Shown here piece after piece: positions 17,250-26,586 of a stretch of 64,000 bases of DNA (its first letter is position 1; every line of letters starts with the position of its first letter). Location: the NCBI GenBank assembly GCA_035344155.1, contig DAORAL010000020.1, positions 1 through 64,000 on the forward strand, in the 5' to 3' direction. The notes beneath the pieces were generated by a model. It was not told the DNA's origin and did not search any database. It was given only the letters and a program-made list of their open reading frames with translations. The stretch comes from UBA1845 sp002338715. Its GTDB lineage: Bacteria; Planctomycetota; Phycisphaerae; UBA1845. The translations under genes and the position numbers were made by a program.

Positions 17250-19178
17250 ATGAAGCCGGAACAGGGATCTCAATTCGACCCGCGCTCAGAACGATCGAGT
17301 GAAGACTCATCGTTTGTATTGTTGCGGAACAACATCTTTGAAGTCTTTCGAATTCTCATCCTCAGACGATGGGCATTCTTTGTACCGTTCTGTCTCGTCG
17401 TCTGTGTTGCGACGATCATCAGCCAGTACATTCCGCGCGTCTATAAATCGACGACCGTCATCGAACGGCGTGATCATCCCGTTCTGATCAACCTGCAACA
17501 GACCGTTGCGACCGGTGAGTTTGCCCGCTTCTTTCGACCGACGCTGTCACGCGACGTCAAATCAATCGACGCGATGGCCGAAGCCGTTGACAATGCCGGC
17601 CTCATTCCCAACCTGCCGCGCAAGCCCGACGGAACGCCGACTGAAGAAGGCTGGGAACTTTGTCGTGAAAAAGGCGCGGAGCTCGCCCACGGTGTAAACG
17701 TCCGATTGATTCAACGAACCGAACACCTCGACCAGATTCAGATCACCTTTGAAGGCCCAAGCCCATCGCTGCCGCAAAAGTTTGTCCGGGCGATCAAAGA
17801 CGCCTACGTTCGTCGCATGCGCGAACAGCTTGTTTCGATGCTCGCCGACGCCAAAACCTACTTCGAGAACACCGCCCGCGATCAACGTCAGGAAATCTCC
17901 GATCTCGAATCCGAAACACTCGCGTTCCAAGCCGAGTTCATCGGGATCGATCCGACGAACCCCGGCGCTTTGAAGTTGAAACTGACCTCGCTTGAAAGCG
18001 AACGATCGGAACTTGAACGCGACTTGAACATGCTGTCGCTCGAGACGGAAGCCCGCCGGCGCCGCATCGAACAACACAAAATGCGCACGCGTCAGTCGAT
18101 GGCCATGCAGATGGGGTCAGCCCTTCCGACCAAGCACAACCTCAGCCCCGAAGCCCAGGCGATCGAAGGCGAAATCCTTGGTCTGCAGCGGGAAATTCAC
18201 GATCTCAAGACCTCGCGCCGCATGACCGACCGGCACCCCGACATCATCGAATTGCAGAAACGCATCGACCGGGCAAAGGGACAACTCCAAACGCAGTATG
18301 CATCCACATCAACGGACAGCAACGCGTTGGCCAGCGAGCACATCGCAGCCGGCGGAAGCCCGCTCATATGGGATATGGAACTCGCCGACCTTCAACTCGA
18401 CCTGCAGGACCGCGAAAACAGGATGGCCGCAATGGAGCAGCGCCTCCGCGTGATCGATTCCGACATCACCAAGCACAAGCGACTTGAAGACAACATCTTC
18501 CGCTATCGCAAAGACTTCCAGATCAAGCAGGACCTGTTGGCACAAGCCCGGGCCGAACACACCATGAACTCACGGCGCGTTGTCGAAATCGCCGGCATTC
18601 TCAACGCCGACGAATCCGAACGCGGCATTTCGTTCACCGAGTTGACGCCTCCGACGGCATGCATCAGGCCCATCAGCCCACGCAGCACGACTGTTCTCGC
18701 GCTGTCGATCCTTGCAGGGCTGGGAGCCGGCGCTGTCGGTGTCCTTCGCAAGGAATTGTTCGATCAAACCTATCACACGACCAAGCAGGTCACGCGCAGC
18801 CTCGGACTCGCAGTGTTGGAATCGGTCGAAGAATTCATCACTTCCGTCGAACGCGCCCGCATGTTCCGTCGTCGCGTGATCTACGCTCCGGCGATTGTGT
18901 TCGTGCTGATGTCAGCCGTCGGAATATCATGTGCAGCCGCTCTCCTTAGTATCGAGAAGCCCGATACGTACGAACGCTACATGACGAAACCGCGAGCGCT
19001 CTGGCAGTCGGTCTGGAACCACAACGCGGCGAATGATTCGACCGTCGTGTCGGATTCGAAGGATGCCACCAAGGAGAAGGTTCAAGAGAAACCGAAAGCC
19101 GTCAAACCGCCGCCCGTGCATCCGAAGATCGTCAAGGAAAACGATACGGCTTTCGCGTCGATCGAAACCGGCCAGTAA
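17250..19178 (+). CDS. Wzz/GumC-like polysaccharide chain-length protein without tyrosine-kinase domain
   Basis: 642 aa from ATG 17250 (GGAG five bases upstream). A first membrane helix (about 35-60, FFVPFCLVVCVATIISQYI) is followed by the Wzz beta region (PRVYKSTTVIERR). A long periplasmic coiled coil runs over about 200-460, with several heptad blocks. A second helix follows the PPTACIRPISPRSTTVLALSILAGLGAG segment, which is the classical Wzz C-terminal P-rich motif. Unusually there is a third hydrophobic helix (about 560-585) and a Lys/Pro-rich tail, in place of the BY-kinase of Wzc. It would set chain length or bridge export of the glycan made by this locus. Confidence 0.8.
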   Translation: MKPEQGSQFDPRSERSSEDSSFVLLRNNIFEVFRILILRRWAFFVPFCLVVCVATIISQYIPRVYKSTTVIERRDHPVLINLQQTVATGEFARFFRPTLSRDVKSIDAMAEAVDNAGLIPNLPRKPDGTPTEEGWELCREKGAELAHGVNVRLIQRTEHLDQIQITFEGPSPSLPQKFVRAIKDAYVRRMREQLVSMLADAKTYFENTARDQRQEISDLESETLAFQAEFIGIDPTNPGALKLKLTSLESERSELERDLNMLSLETEARRRRIEQHKMRTRQSMAMQMGSALPTKHNLSPEAQAIEGEILGLQREIHDLKTSRRMTDRHPDIIELQKRIDRAKGQLQTQYASTSTDSNALASEHIAAGGSPLIWDMELADLQLDLQDRENRMAAMEQRLRVIDSDITKHKRLEDNIFRYRKDFQIKQDLLAQARAEHTMNSRRVVEIAGILNADESERGISFTELTPPTACIRPISPRSTTVLALSILAGLGAGAVGVLRKELFDQTYHTTKQVTRSLGLAVLESVEEFITSVERARMFRRRVIYAPAIVFVLMSAVGISCAAALLSIEKPDTYERYMTKPRALWQSVWNHNAANDSTVVSDSKDATKEKVQEKPKAVKPPPVHPKIVKENDTAFASIETGQ

Positions 19179-19228
19179 CACAAGCCCGTCAACCAACGGG
19201 CACGAGACCTTCGGATTGAACCACTCGC

Positions 19229-20563
19229 ATGATCACCGAACCACGCCGGGTCTTGATGATCGCTGCCGCCTTCCCGCCAGCCGGTGGTTCGGGCGTCCAA
19301 CGAACGCTTAAATTCAGCAAGTATCTCTCACGATTCGGATGGCAGCCCATCGTCTGGACCGTGGACCACATCGACGCCTTACCGGTCGACGAATCGCTTT
19401 GCGCCGAGATCCCCGACGACGTCGTAGTACACCGTCGCCCCCACCGATTCGGCAAAGGGCCTGCGGGCAAACTCACCGATGCCTTGCAGCACGCGGGACC
19501 GCTTGGGTCGCGCCTGGCAAATGCCGCGAAATGGCGCATCGAAAAATGGAACCGAAAGCGCGTCTGGCCCGACGAATTCGCCAAGTGGGTTGACGAGAGC
19601 GTCGAACCGCTAAAGGCGCTGATCCGCGAACGAAACGTCGAGGCGATTTATTCCACGTACAGTCCGTCGGCCAACCATCTGCTCGCGCTCAAACTCAAAC
19701 AGGCGACGGGACTTCCCTGGATCGCCGACTTTCGCGACCTGTGGACCGATGACCTGCGCTACCGCGAAACCGATCCGAGACATCACGCCGCAAACGTTCA
19801 ACTGGAACAGGACGTTTTGGAAAACGCCGACGCGGTTGTCGGGGTGTCGCCATCGCAGACCGAAGTGCTCGCAGCCCACGTGCCCGATGAACGGACGAAG
19901 TTCACCACCATCACCAACGGATACGACCCAGCCGACTTTGAAGGCGTGAGGCGATACAAGCGCATACCGGGTCGGCCTTTCACGCTGTCGTTTGTCGGCC
20001 GATTCGATCGCCAACGTGCGGACGACGATCTGTTCGTCGCACTGCAAAACTTCGTCGACGAACTTGGCAACAACCGCGACCAATTCGTCTTCCGCATCGT
20101 CGGCGAATTCGACACCTCCACGCGTCGCAAGCTGGAAGAAGCAAACATCCCGTACCAGACCACCGGATACGTCTCGCACAAAGAAGCCATCCAGGAAATG
20201 TGCTCAGCCGACGCCCTGCTGCTGACCACGGACCGAGGCGGCCCCAATGCATCGACGGTCATCTGCGGAAAGATATTCGAGTACCTGGCCAGCCAAAGGC
20301 CAATTCTGATCGTCGGCCCCGAAGGCTGGGAAGGTCAGCGCCTGGTCGAGAGATTCAGCGCAGGCATCGCGACACCTTGGAATCCAGAAGAAATCGCAAC
20401 AGCGTTGCACACATTATACAAAACATCGAGCGCACATGGCGCAAGCTCAAACAATCTCGATTGCATCAGCCGAATCACACTCACCGAATCGCTGGCCAAA
20501 ACGATCGAAGCAGTAGCAACAAACCAGTGTGATGCCACTCCAACGCACGCCGTCGCCACGTAG
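19229..20563 (+). CDS. GT4-like glycosyltransferase
   Basis: 444 aa. The N-terminus VLMIAAAFPPAGGSGVQRTLKFSKYL is typical of GT4 enzymes of the kind that act on large precursor glycans. The C-terminal half shows LSFVGRFDR, an FRIVGEFD strand, GYVSHKEAIQEM and a GKIFEYLASQRPILIVG donor-binding segment; the first Glu of the EX7E motif is replaced by a DRGG stretch, which is common in this subgroup. It follows the Wzz-like gene after 50 bp on the same strand and is probably co-transcribed. No ribosome site is obvious before ATG 19229. It would add a sugar to the surface polysaccharide. Confidence 0.85.
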   Translation: MITEPRRVLMIAAAFPPAGGSGVQRTLKFSKYLSRFGWQPIVWTVDHIDALPVDESLCAEIPDDVVVHRRPHRFGKGPAGKLTDALQHAGPLGSRLANAAKWRIEKWNRKRVWPDEFAKWVDESVEPLKALIRERNVEAIYSTYSPSANHLLALKLKQATGLPWIADFRDLWTDDLRYRETDPRHHAANVQLEQDVLENADAVVGVSPSQTEVLAAHVPDERTKFTTITNGYDPADFEGVRRYKRIPGRPFTLSFVGRFDRQRADDDLFVALQNFVDELGNNRDQFVFRIVGEFDTSTRRKLEEANIPYQTTGYVSHKEAIQEMCSADALLLTTDRGGPNASTVICGKIFEYLASQRPILIVGPEGWEGQRLVERFSAGIATPWNPEEIATALHTLYKTSSAHGASSNNLDCISRITLTESLAKTIEAVATNQCDATPTHAVAT

Positions 20564-20630
20564 GGTGGGCCGTGCCCACCGATTCGACAGCCAAACGCGA
20601 CTCAACAATGGCGGGCATGGCCCACCCTGC
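20561..20630 (+). repeat. GGTGGGC inverted-repeat hairpin element (copy 1)
   Basis: Arms GGGTGGGCCGTGCCC (20563-20577) and GGGCATGGCCCACCC (20613-20627) pair with one G-T wobble, around a 35-nt loop. A second copy with perfect 21-bp arms lies at 50341-50404. The copy starts within the end of the glycosyltransferase gene's stop region and lies before the stop-side of a convergent gene, so it could also act as a bidirectional terminator, although no T-run follows. Confidence 0.75.
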
Positions 20631-20772
20631 GTTCGCATTCCAGGAATTGGTTGCGTTAGTTGTGGCGACCAATTGAACTTAAGAATTCGGAAGAAAACTG
20701 GCTGGAAGTTGTGCAAGCGATGCTGACAAAGCGTTATTGTATCCTCATCCAACGATTTGGGACGAGGTGATT

Positions 20773-22617
20773 CTACTGAACCTGCCGCTGGACTGCTGCG
20801 TAATCTTCCAGATCAATGTCATAGTCGCCGTCAAAATCAAATGTGTTGAGACATGCCGCAATCGATAATGGAGGCGTCGGAATCGGCAATATAGATGGCC
20901 TCCCCATGCAATCCACAAAACCTACAACATCGCTCCCCGCCACGATGCCGTCTTGGTCGAAATCCCCCCGCAAGCAACCTGTAGCATTTACTTGCGTCGC
21001 AGCCGGTGTGCCCGCACAGTCATCGTCGCCATTTGGTATTCCATCGGAATCTGAGTCATTTTCGCAACTTGGAAACGACGATGGGCTGCCACCAGCGTTC
21101 CAGGTGGCTAGCAACTGTTGATGATCCGAGCAATCAATGTCTCCATCTCCATCGAAATCAAACGTTGCAAGGTTTCCCGGAGTTTCGGGAATATAGCTAT
21201 TGCCTGCCAAAGGTCCCGTATGTGCTGTGACAAGTGCAGCCTGATCCACGGGGCCAATGACGCCGTCAAGGTCGAAATCACCTTTGTTCACAGGAAGAAT
21301 AAGATCATTCGGCCCGTCGGGATCATTCATCGAAAGTGAATACGATGCAGGGACATACAGCTTAACTTGCGTCTGGTCTGGTGTGATTGGGTTAAAGACT
21401 TGAGCACTAACACTGGCGAAGTTGCCGGGCACAGCATCCGGAGATATCGTTGCGACACGGAGCAATGCAACAAATGGGCTTAAGAGGTATTCTTTTGACG
21501 AATCCAGCAAGATCGGAAGTTGGGCAACAAGTTTAAATCTGCATGTGCTCATTCCAGGAACATATCCTGGGTCACCTACCGCTATGACATTATGCCCAAT
21601 TATGGAAATGTCGCCGATGCGAGAGAAACCATAGTTCTGGTTTCCTGCTAACCCTTTGTGGTTCTGTACAAATGCAGGCGAAGCATTGTCATAAGCAGTA
21701 AATACCGCTGATATCGATCCGAAATCAGATACCGAATCGATGGGCGTACTGACCAACGCATCCACGTAGATATAGGCTGAAACTTCAACACTCGATGATA
21801 CAGGACCGACGATCGAAGTATTGGGCAAGCTGATTGAGCCGTTGGCAAGGACTTGAATCGAGTCGGAATCTCCAAACCCCTCAGTTGCGTAGACATCAAG
21901 AAGTTCCTGCGTAACAGTCCCCTCTGCCTTCAAATCCATGCGATGTGGGCCAACACGGGACTCGACAACAGCGTCTGTAGGCAGATCGAACGAATAAGGC
22001 GCCACTGGCGGATTCCCACCCGTGAAAATATCTGTTTGAGACGCCTGAAGCACGTTCAACGAAATTTGTGAAAACGACCTTGGGACAGCTGGCTCAAATC
22101 CGACGGTGCCACCTAGTGTCGCACGGTACTTGCCAAGTCCCGCATTGTTGCTTGCGGAATTGTCCTCGAACAAGACGGTGGAACTTGGTGATCCGAATAT
22201 TTCGATTCCTGCCCCAGGAAAGCTGAAACTGATTTGCGAGCTATTCACGCCGTCCGGAATATCATTGTCGATCGTCGTCGGTGTCGGGTCAGCATCCCCA
22301 TTGCTGTAAAATGAAATGGGGTTTCCTATAAATCCATCGAGAAACAAATCGCTGGCTAGATCAGGCAAGAATCCTCCGTTTGTTGGGGCATAATCGAACA
22401 TTGCGGCGGAGCGGAGATCGCGGAGTTTTTGCTGTACATTAAAGAGGTGATAGATTTCTTGCTTTGAAACGCGGAATCTCAAACTGAAATCAGTATCGTA
22501 CGACCAGAGACCGAAGATCGCTTGTCCACGCATCGATCCCGCTTGAGTTTTCCCTGATAATGTCAACGTCAACAAGACGACAGTTGCATATACCACGCGT
22601 GCCGTTCGACGATTCAA
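20773..22617 (-). CDS. Secreted protein with C-terminal dockerin-like Ca-binding repeats
   Basis: 614 aa from TTG 22617; AGAGGAG seven bases upstream supports this unusual start. Residues 1-26 are a signal peptide (ends GKTQA). The bulk is Ser/Asn/Gly-rich beta sequence without a known enzyme motif. The C-terminal ~170 residues hold four EF-hand/dockerin-like loops in two pairs: KGDFDLDGVIGPVD, FDFDGDGDIDCSD, RGDFDQDGIVAGSD and FDFDGDYDIDLED, with a DSDSDGIPNGDDDC thrombospondin-3-like loop between. This pattern is a hallmark of planctomycete secreted proteins. The gene is richer in A+T than its neighbours. Role may be surface attachment or matrix; unknown. Confidence 0.8.
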   Translation of the reverse strand: MNRRTARVVYATVVLLTLTLSGKTQAGSMRGQAIFGLWSYDTDFSLRFRVSKQEIYHLFNVQQKLRDLRSAAMFDYAPTNGGFLPDLASDLFLDGFIGNPISFYSNGDADPTPTTIDNDIPDGVNSSQISFSFPGAGIEIFGSPSSTVLFEDNSASNNAGLGKYRATLGGTVGFEPAVPRSFSQISLNVLQASQTDIFTGGNPPVAPYSFDLPTDAVVESRVGPHRMDLKAEGTVTQELLDVYATEGFGDSDSIQVLANGSISLPNTSIVGPVSSSVEVSAYIYVDALVSTPIDSVSDFGSISAVFTAYDNASPAFVQNHKGLAGNQNYGFSRIGDISIIGHNVIAVGDPGYVPGMSTCRFKLVAQLPILLDSSKEYLLSPFVALLRVATISPDAVPGNFASVSAQVFNPITPDQTQVKLYVPASYSLSMNDPDGPNDLILPVNKGDFDLDGVIGPVDQAALVTAHTGPLAGNSYIPETPGNLATFDFDGDGDIDCSDHQQLLATWNAGGSPSSFPSCENDSDSDGIPNGDDDCAGTPAATQVNATGCLRGDFDQDGIVAGSDVVGFVDCMGRPSILPIPTPPLSIAACLNTFDFDGDYDIDLEDYAAVQRQVQ

Positions 22618-22811
22618 GACATCACTCCTCTGAATCCATCTGGCCCAATTGACCTATCCAAGACCACCTACAGTCTACCTTGCGCTCGCAATCAAAGTCA
22701 ATCACAGCATCGACACCACAGACTCAAACTACAGATAAAATAATGTTCTTGAGAATTGGTGGGGAGATTAAAAGAAACTGAAGGCGTCCGAAGAATCTCT
22801 TATCCGCGCGG

Positions 22812-23150
22812 CTACTTCGCATCCGGATCAAAACCCCATCGCGATTTCGCGTAGGCGACGACGACTTCGGACAGGGCTTGTTCCATGGTGGGTTGGTCGC
22901 TTCTGAAAAACTCGCCGGCCAACACTTGCCCGGTGATCAGCGCGGTGTATGGCCCCTGGTCGCTGCCAGCCGTTCGCTCGCCGTCCAGTTTCATCATCAC
23001 GACCGCACCGTCGGCGCGAAGTCTTTCGAGAATGGGCATGAGGTCATCGACGCCCTTCCAGTCGGCAGGCATCGGCGCGAGGCTCAGGAATCGCGCCAAC
23101 CGTGGAATCGCCCGAAGCGGCGTTGATTGTTTTTTGGCGTTCTTGGACAT
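22812..23150 (-). CDS. Small hypothetical protein
   Basis: 112 aa from ATG 23150 (a longer frame reaches 23195). The N-terminus is basic (MSKNAKKQSTPLRAIPRLARF) and the rest is a compact alpha/beta sequence: GVDDLMPILERLRADGAVVMMKLDGERTAG then a YTALITG segment. I do not recognise the family. It is on the same strand as the DEAD-box helicase but 193 bp downstream of it. Codon usage and lack of internal stops over the conserved-looking middle support it as a gene. Confidence 0.6.
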   Translation of the reverse strand: MSKNAKKQSTPLRAIPRLARFLSLAPMPADWKGVDDLMPILERLRADGAVVMMKLDGERTAGSDQGPYTALITGQVLAGEFFRSDQPTMEQALSEVVVAYAKSRWGFDPDAK

Positions 23151-23342
23151 CGGGTTTCTCTTGGATGCATTTGCGTCGCGGGCGCGCTCGATCAATAAAG
23201 CCGATGGCTCTCATCCACCAGCGACCGAAGATGCCCCCTAATTGTATCGGCAATGGCAACTTCGTACGATGACTGCCACCTCCAGCGGGAGTCGATCGAT
23301 ACTGCAAATGGTGAAACTTCAGGCCAAGACCCAGAAGGAGCT

Positions 23343-24635
23343 TTAGCGGCGGCGACGGGCTGGTTTGAATCTCCCGCCTAGCGTACGCCTGACGTTGGTG
23401 GTGGTTTGACCGTCGGCGTTGCTGGTTTGCATGCGACCGGCGAGCACTTCACCCGGTGACTGGACGGGCCCTTGGGGCTTTTCGGCTTGCCGCGGTGAAG
23501 GTTTGTAACCCTCGTAATTGATTTCCTCGATCTGCGCGTTGATGAGCATTTCGATATCGGTCAGCAGTTTGCCCTCCTCGCGCGTGACGAGGCTGATGGC
23601 TTTCCCGCGCTTGCCCATGCGACCCGTGCGTCCGATGCGATGCACGTAAACCTGAATCTCGGGAGGAAGGTCGTAATTGATGATGTGCGTGACGTCGTGA
23701 ACGTCGATGCCCCTTGCCGCAAGGTCGGTGGCGACGAGGACTTTCAATCGATTCTTGCGAAACTTATCGAGAACGGCTTCGCGCTTCTTTTGAATAAGAT
23801 CGCCATGAATCTCCATCGCGCCGAAGCCTTCTTTGTGAAGTCGGGCGGCGACTTTGCGGGCAGCCGCTTTCGTGTTGGTGAACACGATGACGCGATCTGG
23901 GTTGTCGTTCTTTAGAATCGCGCTGATCGCCCGATCCTTGTCGCGCCGCTCTGCCGTCATGAAGTACTGATCGATCATGTCGACCGTGAGGCTGTCGCGC
24001 GAAACGTTGATTTCGACCGGGTCCTTCATGTACTGCTTCGAAAGCCGGCGGATTTCGCCGTCGATCGTGGCTGACACGAAAACCGTCTGGTGGGCGGCTT
24101 GGATTTGCCCAAGAATCTTCTTGATGTCATCGCGGAAACCAATGTCGAGCATGCGATCGACTTCATCGAGCAGGGCAAACTCGACGTTCTTGATGTCGAG
24201 GTAACCGCGGCCCATCATGTCCATCACACGCCCCGGTGTTCCGACACAAAAGTGCGGTTTCTTTCCCAATTGATGGACCTGGGTCTGAATCTTTTGACCA
24301 CCATAGACCGCGACGCATCGCAGCTTGGAAAACTCAGCGATGCGGCGCAATTCACCCGTCACCTGCACCGCAAGCTCACGCGTGGGCACGAGGCATATCG
24401 CCTGCAAACCCTTGTTGCGATCCATCCGTTGCAACGTCGGAATGCCGAAGGCGGCAGTTTTGCCTGTCCCGGTCTTGGCTTGCCCGATGACATCGTGTCC
24501 GGCGAGGATCTTTGGAATGATCTCCCGTTGGATAGGCGAAGGTTCCTCATAGCCGATTTTGGCGAGGGCTTTGAGAATGGGCGGTTCGACACCGAGATCG
24601 GCGAACTGTTGGGGAAGGTCGGGATGCTTCTGCAT
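23343..24635 (-). CDS. DEAD-box ATP-dependent RNA helicase with DEVD motif II
   Basis: 430 aa from ATG 24635 (GGAG five bases upstream). Q motif is around residues 28-37 (YEEPSPIQREI), motif I AKTGTGKT at 53-60, Ia PTRELA at 84-89, TPGR at 133-136, motif II D157-E-V-D160, motif III SAT at 188-190, and motif VI HRIGRTGRMG. Domain 2 is complete. The usual Ala of DEAD is Val here. The C-terminal tail of about 60 residues is basic (FKPARRRR). It would unwind short RNA duplexes, for example in ribosome assembly or mRNA decay. It belongs to the RhlE-like group by overall shape; I do not assign a symbol. Confidence 0.93.
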   Translation of the reverse strand: MQKHPDLPQQFADLGVEPPILKALAKIGYEEPSPIQREIIPKILAGHDVIGQAKTGTGKTAAFGIPTLQRMDRNKGLQAICLVPTRELAVQVTGELRRIAEFSKLRCVAVYGGQKIQTQVHQLGKKPHFCVGTPGRVMDMMGRGYLDIKNVEFALLDEVDRMLDIGFRDDIKKILGQIQAAHQTVFVSATIDGEIRRLSKQYMKDPVEINVSRDSLTVDMIDQYFMTAERRDKDRAISAILKNDNPDRVIVFTNTKAAARKVAARLHKEGFGAMEIHGDLIQKKREAVLDKFRKNRLKVLVATDLAARGIDVHDVTHIINYDLPPEIQVYVHRIGRTGRMGKRGKAISLVTREEGKLLTDIEMLINAQIEEINYEGYKPSPRQAEKPQGPVQSPGEVLAGRMQTSNADGQTTTNVRRTLGGRFKPARRRR

Positions 24636-24700
24636 ATGGCTCCAATACGATTTACTTTGCAGCGAAAATCATAGCAAAGTGAGCGGGTTCACGCCAACAT

Positions 24701-25570
24701 TTAGACCCCGGCCGCCGTTTTCGTCAGGTGGTCGAGCATGAAGAGCTGCCCCAGGTTGAAGAGGGCATGCCCCACGACGCCCGCGATGATCGAACGCCGC
24801 CAGATCATGAACAACGCCCAAATAACCCCCAAGACAGCCAACGGGATGGCCATGACGGGCGTTTGAACGTTGATGTGCATCACCCCAAACAGACCTCCCG
24901 CCACCAGCACAGCCAAGGTCCAACTCCCGAAAATGCGGCGAAGATGGGTCACCAACACGCCTCGGAGGATCGCCTCCTCCCAGAATGCGACCAGCGTGAT
25001 CAGCCCGACCAGAAGCACCGGATGCATCGGTGGGAGCATCTGGTTGATCCGTTCGGGGTTCGCTTCAACCTGATCCTGCATACCCGGCCAAGCCAGGAAA
25101 ATAATCAGCATCGTCACCATGAACGCCAGTTGGCTCACGATCGCGACAACGATGCCCAACAGGCAGTCGGTTTTCCAATTTGAAAAAGACAGACCAATCG
25201 AAGCCGCTGAACACGAAGCCGACCGGGTCATCCCTGCGGCCAACGCAACCAGCACCAGTCCGATGGCCACCGTCGCCACCAGCAGCGAAAGCGACGTATC
25301 CTGTTTTTCCGGATCGAAACTCTCACCGGATGCGACCATGACGGCAAAGACCACCACGAATTGCAAAACGATCGACGCGACAATCAGGATTCCGAGATGA
25401 CCTGCCGCCCTTGGTCGCGACATGGCCTCCAGCAACATGGGATTGGACGGGGCTTGGTATTCGACCTGATATTCGATCGGACCATCAACCGGGTGATCGA
25501 CTGGACCGTCGATCGGTGTGGCGACAGGGATGTACGCATTGTTATCCTGCCCGAATTCGTTCAGCGCCAT
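24701..25570 (-). CDS. CPBP-family intramembrane glutamic endopeptidase
   Basis: 289 aa. Catalytic signature is E198-E199-AIL-R203, followed by H232 in FGVMHIN and H268 in GVVGHALFN, matching motifs 1 to 3 of the CPBP/Abi (Rce1-like) family. About seven or eight membrane helices are visible. The N-terminal ~50 residues are a hydrophilic stretch with three near-repeats of PVDHPVDGPI type, unusual for the family. Such proteases cut within or near the membrane; substrates are unknown in most bacteria. It sits 65 bp from the helicase and 112 bp from the YebC-like gene, all on the minus strand. Confidence 0.85.
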   Translation of the reverse strand: MALNEFGQDNNAYIPVATPIDGPVDHPVDGPIEYQVEYQAPSNPMLLEAMSRPRAAGHLGILIVASIVLQFVVVFAVMVASGESFDPEKQDTSLSLLVATVAIGLVLVALAAGMTRSASCSAASIGLSFSNWKTDCLLGIVVAIVSQLAFMVTMLIIFLAWPGMQDQVEANPERINQMLPPMHPVLLVGLITLVAFWEEAILRGVLVTHLRRIFGSWTLAVLVAGGLFGVMHINVQTPVMAIPLAVLGVIWALFMIWRRSIIAGVVGHALFNLGQLFMLDHLTKTAAGV

Positions 25571-25682
25571 AACAATGCGTTACCGGTGTAATCGTTGCAA
25601 ACAAGCGGGCGACCACGCGCCACCAATCATCAGTTCATGCGCGTTATTCGTCTGCGATATTCCTCTGGGCTCATTGCCCGGG

Positions 25683-26435
25683 CTAATCGTCGTTCATCTG
25701 GGCGAAGATGTCGTCGGGAATATCCACGTTGGATGAAACGCTCTGCGTATCATCGTGATCTTCCAACGCATCCATCAGCTTGACGATTTTCCGCGCCGCA
25801 TCAAGGTCAACAGCGACAGTCGTGTCAGCCACCATGGAAATCTCAGCCGATTCGATGGGAATGTTGGCGGCTTCGATCGCGCCTTTCACGGCGAGATATT
25901 CATCCGGTGAGCAACTGATCTCATGGCAGATCGGCCCCGAATCGATGTCTTCGGCGCCGGCTTCCAGCGCCAACTCCATGATCTTGTCTTCCGCCACTGC
26001 GTCGGCTGCGACAACAATCACGCCGCGCTGCTTGAACATCCAGGCGACGCTGCCAACCGCGCCGAGGTTACCGCCGGAGCGTTCGAAGATCTTCTTGATT
26101 TCCGGCGCGGTGCGGGCGCGATTGTCGGTCAGTGACGTACACATGACAGCTACCCCACCGGGCGCATAGCCTTCGTAAACGCACTCTTCATAGCTCACGC
26201 CTTCAAGTCCGCCCGTGCCTTTTTTGATCGCGCGTTCGATGGTGTCGCGCGGCATGTTCGCGGACTTGGCTTTGTCGATCGCCAACCGCAATCTCGGATT
26301 CGCTTCCGGATCGCCACCGCCCATCTTTGCAGCCACCGTGATATCGCGCGAGACCTTGCTCCAGGCCTTGCTGCGCTTGGCGTCGGTCGCGGCTTTCTTA
26401 TGCTTGATCGTGGACCACTTTGAGTGACCTGACAT
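25683..26435 (-). CDS. yebC: YebC/PmpR/TACO1-family protein
   Basis: 250 aa, normal length for the family. The N-terminus MSGHSKWSTIKHKKAATDAKRSK is the family hallmark, followed by NMPRDTIERAIKKGTGG, YEGYAPGGVAVM and TDNRARTAPEIKKIFER. These proteins were first described as DNA-binding regulators; members have also been tied to translation of proline-rich stretches. The C-terminus ends with a short acidic extension (DALEDHDDTQSVSSNVDIPDDIFAQ), as often seen. The gene follows the TPR gene on the same strand after 151 bp. Confidence 0.95.
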   Translation of the reverse strand: MSGHSKWSTIKHKKAATDAKRSKAWSKVSRDITVAAKMGGGDPEANPRLRLAIDKAKSANMPRDTIERAIKKGTGGLEGVSYEECVYEGYAPGGVAVMCTSLTDNRARTAPEIKKIFERSGGNLGAVGSVAWMFKQRGVIVVAADAVAEDKIMELALEAGAEDIDSGPICHEISCSPDEYLAVKGAIEAANIPIESAEISMVADTTVAVDLDAARKIVKLMDALEDHDDTQSVSSNVDIPDDIFAQMNDD

Positions 26436-26586
26436 CGACTGAATTCCCTTTTTCTAGATGCAACCTGTTGGTCGGGATCGATCCACCCGTGATCGATACC
26501 ACGACGATTTTTTCGCTGGCTCCGTTTGCCTTGGCTGTGCCCTTATCGGGCGCCTTAACGGGGTGCCTTTCTGGGCGGACGGTAGT

